A DNA stretch of 64,000 nucleotides, taken from Nonlabens sp. (lineage in GTDB: Bacteria > Bacteroidota > Bacteroidia > Flavobacteriales > Flavobacteriaceae). The notes under the pieces were generated by a model. That model was not told where the DNA came from. It made no database searches and was given only the letters and a program-made list of their open reading frames with translations. Positions 9,701-16,391 of this stretch are shown one piece after another. The DNA lies in contig NZ_JAGYKG010000001.1 in the NCBI RefSeq assembly GCF_018401815.1, forward strand, positions 558,001 to 622,000, in the 5' to 3' direction. Positions within the stretch are counted from its first letter, which is position 1, and each line of letters begins with the position of its first letter. The translations under genes were made by a program, and so were the position numbers.

Positions 9701-9971
9701 TCAAGATTTTAGTTTAAACTTTAATGATAAAGAACATACCTTCCAACTTTCTCTTGACATCTTCAACTTCTTCAACTTCTTGAATAAAGATTGGGGAGAG
9801 CAAAGATTCATTAGTTCTAATGTAGGTATTGTAGAGGTAGAAAGAAATGGAGTTAATCCAGAATTCTCTTTCAACCCTAACTTTGCTGAAGGACTTGAGA
9901 TTATTGATGACGCAGGTACTCGTTCTTCAAGATGGCAAATGCAAGTAGGTCTTAGATACATCTTTAACTAA
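6741..9971 (+). CDS. TonB-dependent receptor, Oar-like outer-membrane protein
   Basis: A large (1076-residue) outer-membrane beta-barrel of the Oar-like group. It opens with a signal peptide ending S-A-Q (about residue 23), then a carboxypeptidase-regulatory-like beta-sandwich (about 27-115), then a plug domain with the Oar-like signature N-R-Y-N-S-I-F-I-D-G (about 180-190) and the A-P-F-D-V-R-Q-S-G-F-T-G-G segment. The long barrel ends in the typical aromatic terminus L-R-Y-I-F-N. The substrate cannot be read from sequence; relatives are abundant in marine flavobacteria. It has its own promoter and a strong terminator after it, so it is monocistronic. No SusD partner is next to it. Confidence 0.9.
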   Translation: MNRKLHILFAIGLFLSCISVSAQVTTSSINGRIMETIDTAQEPLLGVTIVAVHGPTGTNYGTSTDIEGYYRIPNMRVGGPYTITISYVGKKEETLENIFLQLGQSERISLTMTDESNALDAVVVNAVRDGIFDSGKTGTETNVSLRDINTMPSVTRGIGDFLRKTPQAQVSENGAISIAGQNNRYNSIFIDGAVNNDVFGLAGSGTNGGQIGVNPISIDAIESFQVNVAPFDVRQSGFTGGAINAITRSGTNEVKGSAYFYTRNQNLAGKTPVGISEDNREKLDDFTANLYGVRVGGPIIKDKLFFFVNAEVQREEEPRPFDSSLYNGDSSIAEINTLRDNIINTFGYNPGGYENTITELNSEKFTIKLDYNIDDKNSITAKHNYVKGESISPSQSSNRNINFANAGIFFPSETNFTTLEWNTTNGKNLSNNLIVSYTSVNDNRDPLGNPFPRVQINDGDGRITFGSEAFSTANILEQNIFTVTNNFEVSKGAHNMTFGGNFENYDIRNVFVRQNFGQYTFNSLADFNTYFDNDATNDALADSYFHSYSLVDPAGTSGDDIQNAAASFQYSQLGLYAQDQWSIADNFKLTYGVRFDVPFWEDGAANDDFNNRTVGLIEAEGYDLEGARVGKKVKSQVHISPRAGFNWDVKGDRTTQIRGGLGIFTSRIPLVWPGGAYNNNGLSIGEANAFDSQTFVADPSNQPLNGAPAPGSGAVGGQIDIFAPDFKLPQVMKYNIGVDQKTDIWGLVVSADFLYNETINNVFYQNLNLAPSTQSLNNADGRPFYNRSAEIDDTYSRIILATNTNEGWSYNGTFSISKPFENGFGGQVSYSYGQGKSVFEGTSSQNSSQWRGVATVNGKNTAGIGNSQFAFGHRVSANASYEIEWNENIKTTFGMFYNGQQGGTINYIYQGRDLLNDDSSDNALFYIPRDQSEINLVENNGISAADQWAALDAYIDSNDYLSERRGQYAERNGDRGPWNHIVDLKVLQDFSLNFNDKEHTFQLSLDIFNFFNFLNKDWGEQRFISSNVGIVEVERNGVNPEFSFNPNFAEGLEIIDDAGTRSSRWQMQVGLRYIFN

Positions 9972-9993
9972 GAGTTACTTTCAACATAATTTC

Positions 9994-10031
9994 AAGAACC
10001 CTACTCAAAACGAGTGGGGTTCTTTGTTTTT
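9994..10031 (+). terminator. Rho-independent terminator after the Oar-like receptor
   Basis: The arm AAGAACCC-T-ACTC pairs with GAGT-G-GGGTTCTT around an AAAAC loop, followed by TTGTTTTT. It lies 23 bases after the stop codon. Confidence 0.8.
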
Positions 10032-10061
10032 AAAGTATTTTTGAACTAAATATTTTTACTT

Positions 10062-10487
10062 ATGTACAGCATTTTAAAATCAGCTCACTCTGGATGGGCT
10101 TACCTCCTTTTACTAGTTCTATTAATAGCTGCGATCAACGCTATAAGTGGTTATTTTGGGAAGAAAGAGTTTGGCAATAAAGATTTCAGCCTTGCATTGG
10201 TTGGTCTTATCGTGACACATATTCAATTATTAATAGGACTTGCTTTATACTTTACGCCAGAAAATCTAGGTCGTTGGGAAGGGTTTGAAATGAGCAACTC
10301 ACCTATACGACTTCTGTTAATTGAACACCCATTAATGATGATCATAGCAGTCGCATTACTTACCATAGGTTATTCCAAACACAAAAAGAAAATCGTTAGT
10401 AATGGCAAATTCAAAATGCTCGCTATTTTCTATAGCCTTGCATTTCTAGTGGTACTTTCTAGATTACCCTGGAGTCAGTGGTTGTAG
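10062..10487 (+). CDS. Small four-helix membrane protein of the flavobacterial cytochrome-b-like family
   Basis: A 141-residue integral membrane protein with four predicted hydrophobic helices (about 12-30, 43-63, 83-103 and 117-134). Histidines in or near the membrane (H9, H53 and H88 by position) could bind haem, and relatives are often labelled cytochrome b or simply hypothetical. That label is from memory and is unproven. No signal peptide is separate from the first helix. It stands alone between two terminators, so it is its own transcription unit. Confidence 0.65.
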   Translation: MYSILKSAHSGWAYLLLLVLLIAAINAISGYFGKKEFGNKDFSLALVGLIVTHIQLLIGLALYFTPENLGRWEGFEMSNSPIRLLLIEHPLMMIIAVALLTIGYSKHKKKIVSNGKFKMLAIFYSLAFLVVLSRLPWSQWL

Positions 10488-10561
10488 TCATCAAACCAAC
10501 CGCTTTTTCACTTCTGCTTTTGCCTCATGTCTAACGGGTATTGAGAAAGTGACATTCATAC

Positions 10562-10597
10562 AAACGCCTGGATCAAATTAATGATCCAGGCGTTTTT
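10562..10597. terminator. Bidirectional-looking terminator between convergent genes
   Basis: A perfect 13-bp stem (AACGCCTGGATCA at 10563-10575 with TGATCCAGGCGTT at 10582-10594) and a 6-base loop are followed by TTTTT on the + strand. It sits between the membrane-protein gene (+) and the TrmH-type gene (-). Confidence 0.88.
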
Positions 10598-10697
10598 ATG
10601 ATGCGTAATTAGGAAATGATTCAGGGATCTTAACACAGTTCAAAAGTTATCTAAGATGAGTGCACGGCTTTAAAATAGCTGCCTCAGCAATTTACTT

Positions 10698-11210
10698 TCA
10701 CTTACCTCTTAATGAAAGTTGATTGGTGATTTCATACAAGGATATAGCCAAACTATGTATGACGTTCATACTAGAGTTGATGCCAAACATAGGTATAGAA
10801 ACGGTATGATCTACTAGGTCTATTTGTTCAATCCCGCTTCTTTCACTACCCAAAAGCAAAACTATTTTCTCATACTTTTTGAAGTCAAACTCTTGAATAT
10901 TGATGCTTTGATCGGTAATTTCTAGCCCTATAATGGTATGCCCGTCCTGTTTTAATTGAGTGATGATTTCTGTAAAACCTACATAGGTTTCATAGGCAAT
11001 TTGATGGATCGTAGTTCTGGCTGTTTTCTTGACAACCCTATTAGATACAGCTGGCGATTTTTCATGAAAATAGATCTTTTCAACTCCAAAACTTTCAGAA
11101 ATACGAAAACACATACCTATATTTTCAGGAGTTCTTATGGCATCACAAACAATTGTAATGGGAAATTGCTTTTGATGGTTTGTGATATCGTAATGTGTTA
11201 ATTGCTTCAA
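10698..11210 (-). CDS. TrmH/SpoU family RNA 2'-O-methyltransferase
   Basis: A 170-residue SPOUT-class enzyme predicted to methylate a ribose in tRNA or rRNA using S-adenosylmethionine. The three family motifs are seen in order: motif 1 R-T-P-E-N-I-G with R36 (about 26-38), motif 2 L-L-L-G-S-E-R-S-G-I-E (about 119-129), and motif 3 I-P-M-F-G-I-N-S-S-M-N-V (about 138-149). These form the trefoil knot that binds SAM. The protein is at the short end of the family and lacks an extra N-terminal substrate-binding domain, so the target nucleotide is not predictable. It lies 51 bases after mfd on the same strand. Confidence 0.88.
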   Translation of the reverse strand: MKQLTHYDITNHQKQFPITIVCDAIRTPENIGMCFRISESFGVEKIYFHEKSPAVSNRVVKKTARTTIHQIAYETYVGFTEIITQLKQDGHTIIGLEITDQSINIQEFDFKKYEKIVLLLGSERSGIEQIDLVDHTVSIPMFGINSSMNVIHSLAISLYEITNQLSLRGK

Positions 11211-11261
11211 AGTTTTGTTTTATGGCGACCTTATAAATGTATGTTGACATTACTCACTACT

Positions 11262-14200
11262 TCATGCGCTTACTGGCATAATAGCATTTAAAATGTCATA
11301 AACCCGATCTACACTGTTTACATGTTCTACCCTAAGGATCAATCGCAATCCTGAACGAGTTTGTTTTTCTTTCATCCTCAAAACCTTAGGATTAGTCTGT
11401 ACGGCTTGTAATACTCTAGAGAACGATTCACTTTGATAAAACCCACTTTGTTGATCAGAGATAAAGTATCCTATAAATGTACCTTGTTGCATCACAATCT
11501 TTTCTAATCCCAATCGGGTAGCCACCCATTTGATTCTTACACTAGTCAGTAAATTCTCTGCTTCTTCAGGAAGCTCCCCAAATCGATCTATTAGCTCTTT
11601 CTTATAAATCTCTAAAGCTTTTTCATCTTCTACTTCATTAAGCTTAGAATACAACGAGAGACGCTCTGTAATGGAGTTGATATAATCATCTGGAAAGAGC
11701 AATTCAAAATCAGAGTCCACAGTGACATCAGTGACGTGTTTCTTCTCCTTATCGTTGGTTTCATAAAGATCAGCAAACTCGTTTTCTTTTAATTCCGTAA
11801 TGGCTTCACTTAATATTTTTTGATACGTATCAAAACCTATTTCATTAATAAAACCACTTTGCTCACCCCCTAATATATCTCCAGAGCCTCTTATTTCAAG
11901 ATCCTTCATAGCGATATTAAAACCGCTACCTAAATCTGAGAACATTTCTAATGCCTGTATACGTTTTCTTGCCTCTTCTGTCATCACCTCATAAGGTGGT
12001 GTAATGAAGTAACAAAACGCTTTCTTGTTGCTACGCCCCACCCGACCGCGCATCTGGTGCAAGTCTGAAAGTCCAAAATTATTAGCGTGGTTGATGAAAA
12101 TCGTATTGGCGTTAGGAACATCTAAACCGCTTTCAATAATCGTAGTAGAAACCAGTACATCAAACTCGCCATTGATAAAAGCAAGCATTAAGTTTTCTAG
12201 TTTTTTTCCTTCCATCTGTCCATGCCCTATACCTATTTTTGCATCTGGAACAGATCGCTGAATCATTCCAGCTACTTCTTTGATATTCTCAATACGGTTA
12301 TGTACAAAAAAGACTTGGCCTCCACGAGAAATCTCATAACTAATAGCATCGCGTATGGTTTCTTCACTAAAGCGCACCACTTTAGTCTCTACTGGATGTC
12401 GGTTAGGTGGCGGTGTTTTAATCACACTTAAATCACGTGCCGCCATTAAAGAAAACTGTAAAGTTCTGGGGATAGGAGTTGCTGTCAGTGTAAGCGTATC
12501 TATATTTTCTTTAAGTGTTTTGAGTTTGTCTTTCACCGCAACACCAAATTTCTGTTCTTCATCAATAATCAGCAATCCAAGGTCTTTAAAAACAATAGAC
12601 TTACTCACCAATTGATGCGTACCTATAACAATATCAATAGAGCCATTTTCTAATCCTTCTAAAACAGCTTTGCGTTCTTTGGCAGTTCTAAATCGATTTA
12701 AATAATCCACTTTTACAGGAAGGTTTGCAAGTCGTTCATTAAATGTTTTTGCATGTTGAAAAGCAAGTATAGTAGTGGGTACTAGCACAGCCACTTGTTT
12801 CCCATTAACGGCTGCCTTAAAAGCTGCTCTTATAGCTACCTCTGTTTTTCCAAACCCTACATCACCACAAACGAGGCGGTCCATAGGGCGATCGCTCTCC
12901 ATATCTTTCTTAACATCATCCGTAACAATGCTTTGATCTGGAGTGTCTTCATAGATAAAACTTGCTTCCAGCTCGTTTTGTAAATACCCATCTGGCGCAA
13001 ATTGGAATCCCTTTTGCGCACGGCGTTTGGCATATAATTTAATCAGGTCAAAGGCAATTTGCTTTACTCTAGTCTTAGTCTTGGCCTTTAATTTTTTCCA
13101 TGCTGGACTTCCCAGTTTATAGACTTTAGGGGGCTTGCCATCCTTACTGCTGTATCTGGCTATTTTATGTAAAGAATGTATGGAAACATATAAGATATCC
13201 CGCTCCCCATAAATCAGCTTGATCGCTTCTTGTTTTTTACCGCTCACCTCTATCTTTTGTAATCCGCCAAATTTCCCAATTCCGTGGTCAATATGTGTTA
13301 CATAATCCCCTATGACTAGTGTGTTGAGTTCCTTTAAAGTGATTGCCTGCTTTTTAGCATAACCATTCTTTAAATGGAACTTATGGTACCTATCAAATAT
13401 TTGATGATCGGTATAACAAACCACTCTCAAATCGTGACTTATAAAACCGCGATAGAGAGGCATCACTACTGTTTCATAATGCACCTCCGCTTTCATATCG
13501 TCAAAGATGTCATGAAAACGTTTGGCTTGCTGCTCACTACTACAAAAAAGAAAGTTTTTATATCCGTCTGCCTCGTTTTGCCTTAAATTTTCAATCAGTA
13601 AATCAAACTGCTTATTAAAACTAGGCTGAGGAGATGTATTATAAACCACTACCCCACTTGAGCTAGTGAATTCTATATGATTGTATTCTTTAAGCTGTGT
13701 TTTGATCAACTTGCTATTGCTGAAGATTTCGTGAGGGGTCAATTGCCTTACTTCTCCTTGCAATTCATTGTATGCTTGTTCCGCTTTCGCGAAAAGCGAA
13801 TCCACACGACCATATAACAAATCCATATTCATTGTGAAGATGACCGTATTATTAGAAAGGTATTTTAAAAAGCTCTCCCGAGATTCTTCCGACTGCTTAT
13901 TTTCTACATTAGGTATGATGGAGATTTTTTTTGTTTGCTCTTTAGAGAGTTGGGTTTCCACATCAAATACGCGTATGGAATCGATCTCATTTCCAAAAAA
14001 CTCTAGTCGATAAGGTTCATCATTTGAAAACGAAAACACGTCTAGAATACCCCCTCTTAGAGAAAACTCTCCAGGCTCTGTTACAAAATCGACTCGTTTG
14101 AATTTATACTCAAACAAGACTTCATTAGCAAACTCAATAGATAGTTGATCACCAACTGCAATTTTAAGCGTGTTCTTTTCCAACTCTTTACGAGTGACTA

Positions 14201-14594
14201 CTTTTTCAAAAAGCGCATCTGGATAAGTAACAATCACGGCTGGCTTTTTGCGCGAGTTGATGCGGTTAAGCACCTCAGCACGCAAGAGAACGTTTGCGTT
14301 ATCCGTTTCTTCTATTTGATACGGACGTCGGTAACTGCCGGGGTAGAACAGTACGTTTGGTTCCCCGACCATTTTTTCCAAGTCGTTCAAATAAAATGCA
14401 GCTTCTTCCTTGTCGTTGCAAATCAACATAAAAGGCTTGTCTGCATCTTTAAAAACAGAGTTAAGAACAATGGAAATGGAACTCCCGTTGAGTCCGCTTA
14501 TCGTAGACGATCCTTGAGACTGGGCCACGATTTTTCTCAAGCTTTGCGTTGGTGCCGCTTGTGAAAATTGGTTTTGAATAGTAGTAAAACTCAT
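11262..14594 (-). CDS. mfd: Transcription-repair coupling factor
   Basis: DNA translocase that removes RNA polymerase stalled at lesions and recruits UvrA. At 1110 residues it is full length. Domains in order are the UvrB-like N-terminal region (1 to about 350), a CarD-like RNA-polymerase-interacting domain (V-I-G-D-Y-V-T-H-I-D-H-G-I-G-K, about 425-500), a RecG-like helicase with Walker A G-D-V-G-F-G-K-T (about 571-578) and the D-E-E-Q box (about 675), and a C-terminal TRCF domain (about 940-1060). A 17-bp variant of the palindromic repeat is read as L-F-A-K-A near residue 268. A TATCTTTG -7 element (14605-14612, minus strand) ends about 10 bases before the ATG. Confidence 0.97.
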   Translation of the reverse strand: MSFTTIQNQFSQAAPTQSLRKIVAQSQGSSTISGLNGSSISIVLNSVFKDADKPFMLICNDKEEAAFYLNDLEKMVGEPNVLFYPGSYRRPYQIEETDNANVLLRAEVLNRINSRKKPAVIVTYPDALFEKVVTRKELEKNTLKIAVGDQLSIEFANEVLFEYKFKRVDFVTEPGEFSLRGGILDVFSFSNDEPYRLEFFGNEIDSIRVFDVETQLSKEQTKKISIIPNVENKQSEESRESFLKYLSNNTVIFTMNMDLLYGRVDSLFAKAEQAYNELQGEVRQLTPHEIFSNSKLIKTQLKEYNHIEFTSSSGVVVYNTSPQPSFNKQFDLLIENLRQNEADGYKNFLFCSSEQQAKRFHDIFDDMKAEVHYETVVMPLYRGFISHDLRVVCYTDHQIFDRYHKFHLKNGYAKKQAITLKELNTLVIGDYVTHIDHGIGKFGGLQKIEVSGKKQEAIKLIYGERDILYVSIHSLHKIARYSSKDGKPPKVYKLGSPAWKKLKAKTKTRVKQIAFDLIKLYAKRRAQKGFQFAPDGYLQNELEASFIYEDTPDQSIVTDDVKKDMESDRPMDRLVCGDVGFGKTEVAIRAAFKAAVNGKQVAVLVPTTILAFQHAKTFNERLANLPVKVDYLNRFRTAKERKAVLEGLENGSIDIVIGTHQLVSKSIVFKDLGLLIIDEEQKFGVAVKDKLKTLKENIDTLTLTATPIPRTLQFSLMAARDLSVIKTPPPNRHPVETKVVRFSEETIRDAISYEISRGGQVFFVHNRIENIKEVAGMIQRSVPDAKIGIGHGQMEGKKLENLMLAFINGEFDVLVSTTIIESGLDVPNANTIFINHANNFGLSDLHQMRGRVGRSNKKAFCYFITPPYEVMTEEARKRIQALEMFSDLGSGFNIAMKDLEIRGSGDILGGEQSGFINEIGFDTYQKILSEAITELKENEFADLYETNDKEKKHVTDVTVDSDFELLFPDDYINSITERLSLYSKLNEVEDEKALEIYKKELIDRFGELPEEAENLLTSVRIKWVATRLGLEKIVMQQGTFIGYFISDQQSGFYQSESFSRVLQAVQTNPKVLRMKEKQTRSGLRLILRVEHVNSVDRVYDILNAIMPVSA
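13782..13798. repeat. 16-bp palindrome, copy 3 with one inserted base, in mfd
   Basis: CGCTTTCGCGAAAAGCG is the consensus with one extra A in the right arm. On the mfd strand it reads L-F-A-K-A in frame, so the inserted base is accommodated without disrupting the gene. Confidence 0.85.
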
Positions 14595-14604
14595 AATAGG
14601 ATCG

Positions 14605-14612
14605 CAAAGATA
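14605..14612 (-). promoter_or_regulatory. Candidate -7 element of mfd
   Basis: On the minus strand TATCTTTG matches TAnnTTTG. No clear -33 TTTG is seen, so this is weaker than the other promoter calls. Confidence 0.35.
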
Positions 14613-14706
14613 CGTTCTACTTAAAGTTTATCTAGAATATTGAGCTTACTTTAATAGAAGTTGGGTGTACTTGCACTAATGCCTTATCAAAAAAGCTCCT
14701 AACCGA

Positions 14707-15558
14707 TTAAAAGAAACGACTAACGGCTCTGCCTTCCAAAAATTTCTTAACCGGATTGGTTTTGGCATTCATCGCGCCATGAACTACAGTTTGAATAAAT
14801 AATGCAATCGCAAAACCTAATGAAGTATAAGAGATTAACTGAGCACTAGATGCATCCAGTAGTGTTTCTGATTGAAAGCGAACGAAAATAGCAACAAGCG
14901 CCCAAACACCTACTAGGGCAAATTCGCGCATGTTACGCTTCCAGATCATAAGCGAGTTGATCACAAATGCGATAACAATCATTAGGAGAGTTACCACGAC
15001 TTGAGTCTCTACAGCAATTTCATAGGTCCCATTTAACCAAGCAGCAATATTTGCGATAGTGGCCACACTTATCCAGCCTGAATACAAACACAGAGGCCAC
15101 CAGACAAATGCGATAATAGGAAATGGCGCATCCCAAATCTCCATGTCCAACTGACGTACGCACATTAATAAGCAAAATAAGATTCCCAGCATCATTACTA
15201 CCGAAGCAGCAATGTGCTCATCCAACCATAAGGCAACCCATAAACCGCAAAAAATATTGGCCGCAAGAAACCAAGGGCTTGTAGTTTTTATAACATCCGT
15301 TGTATACTCCTTCTTTTCTGTCTGGTGTTTTTTAGAAAAGGAAACGTACACTCCATAAATACCAAAAACCGTCAACATTAAGAAAATAACCCCCCAAATG
15401 GAAAAGGCATATGAAGCAGGAGTGAATAGATTGTCATACTCCGCACTTAGCTCGCCAACACTTTTACCATTGTAATTTCCTGTGTTAGCATAGGCATTCC
15501 AAGCAATAAGTAGGATGACGCTTAATACATTTAAAATGGAAGTAAGTTTTCTTGACAT
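14707..15558 (-). CDS. TspO/MBR-like (tryptophan-rich sensory protein) membrane protein
   Basis: A 283-residue polytopic membrane protein with about eight hydrophobic helices. The N-terminal part carries F-T-P-A-S-Y-A-F-S-I-W-G-V-I-F, a pattern shared with TspO-related and so-called tryptophan-rich sensory proteins, and W-W-P-L-C-L-Y-S-G-W in the middle. It is clearly longer than a classical five-helix TspO (about 160 residues), so it belongs to the extended group whose ligand is unknown. The last 20 residues are basic and likely cytoplasmic. It is monocistronic by spacing, with 112 bases to mfd and 100 bases to pdeM. Confidence 0.65.
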   Translation of the reverse strand: MSRKLTSILNVLSVILLIAWNAYANTGNYNGKSVGELSAEYDNLFTPASYAFSIWGVIFLMLTVFGIYGVYVSFSKKHQTEKKEYTTDVIKTTSPWFLAANIFCGLWVALWLDEHIAASVVMMLGILFCLLMCVRQLDMEIWDAPFPIIAFVWWPLCLYSGWISVATIANIAAWLNGTYEIAVETQVVVTLLMIVIAFVINSLMIWKRNMREFALVGVWALVAIFVRFQSETLLDASSAQLISYTSLGFAIALFIQTVVHGAMNAKTNPVKKFLEGRAVSRFF

Positions 15559-15658
15559 CTGCTAAAGATAATAGTACTGATATAAAAATGCACCTGTAAG
15601 GTCAAATTTAAAAAATTTAAGACTGATTAATCTACTCTTTTTTTACCCATAACAAGCA

Positions 15659-16294
15659 TCAACTTAATTCTATCACCTCATCATCTGCTATGGCAAAGAC
15701 TCTATTTCCCTTTTTAGGCTGTAGCGTATAGGTACCTGTAAAATCTCCAAAAGCGGGCAATATCATTCCGTAATCTGTACAAAAGAAACAAGAAAGTTTT
15801 ATTTTTTGCCGTCCTATGCCCTGTAGTTTTACCGATGGATGTATATGACCTGCAATATTGTATTTGCCTTCTATTTCTTCTGGATGATGTGTCAGAAATA
15901 CATCTCCCATTTGGAGCAGATCGTAAGTTTTAACTCCCAAGTGCTCAAAAGAATCTCTAGAAATAACATCATGGTTTCCCATAACTAATGAGATTTCTAT
16001 ATCTTGAGAACGCTTCCATTGTTCAAAAAAATGCCATTCTGTATTTCTATAAGAATGAAATAAGTCCCCTAAAAACCACAATCTAGAAGGCTGAAATTCT
16101 TCAATGATTTGGTTGAGTTTATCGTACTCTTGACCATCTGCTTGAGAAGGAACGGCCATACCGTACTTTCTGAAATGAGCGCTCTTGCCCAAGTGCACAT
16201 CTGCCAGGAGGATCACATCTTGCTGTACCCAATAGCACGCACCACTGCGGTGCAATTGAAAGGTTTGGTTTTGTAAAGTAACTTCTAATGCCAA
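15659..16294 (-). CDS. pdeM: PdeM-type metallophosphoesterase (ligase-associated DNA repair endonuclease family)
   Basis: A 211-residue calcineurin-like phosphoesterase. The metal-binding motifs run in order: D-V-H-L-G-K (about 32-37), G-D-L-F-H (about 75-79), G-N-H-D (about 106-109) and G-H-I-H-P (about 148-152). The size and the G-H-I-H-P-S form fit the family called ligase-associated DNA damage response endonuclease PdeM. Those genes usually neighbour an ATP-dependent ligase, an exonuclease and an Lhr-type helicase. None of these is adjacent here, so the repair role is by family only. Confidence 0.8.
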   Translation of the reverse strand: MALEVTLQNQTFQLHRSGACYWVQQDVILLADVHLGKSAHFRKYGMAVPSQADGQEYDKLNQIIEEFQPSRLWFLGDLFHSYRNTEWHFFEQWKRSQDIEISLVMGNHDVISRDSFEHLGVKTYDLLQMGDVFLTHHPEEIEGKYNIAGHIHPSVKLQGIGRQKIKLSCFFCTDYGMILPAFGDFTGTYTLQPKKGNRVFAIADDEVIELS

Positions 16295-16348
16295 CTGGCT
16301 GTATGATTAATTGATGTATGTATAAAGTCCTCTATTAGTAGTTGGAAG

Positions 16349-16379
16349 GGTATGTCGCTTTCGCGAAAGCGAGCATACC
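16349..16379. repeat. 16-bp palindrome, exact copy 4, intergenic, with extended arms
   Basis: Exact CGCTTTCGCGAAAGCG at 16356-16371. The flanks GGTATG and CATACC also pair, giving a near-complete 31-base inverted repeat. It lies between the stop of the TonB receptor gene and the start of pdeM (both minus strand). In RNA it would form a strong hairpin but has no following T-run. Confidence 0.9.
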
Positions 16380-16391
16380 ATCCTCCTTTTT

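Noticed and set aside
10062..10487. Respiratory cytochrome b subunit
   Set aside because: Only 141 residues with four helices and no oxidoreductase partner; the name is a loose family label.
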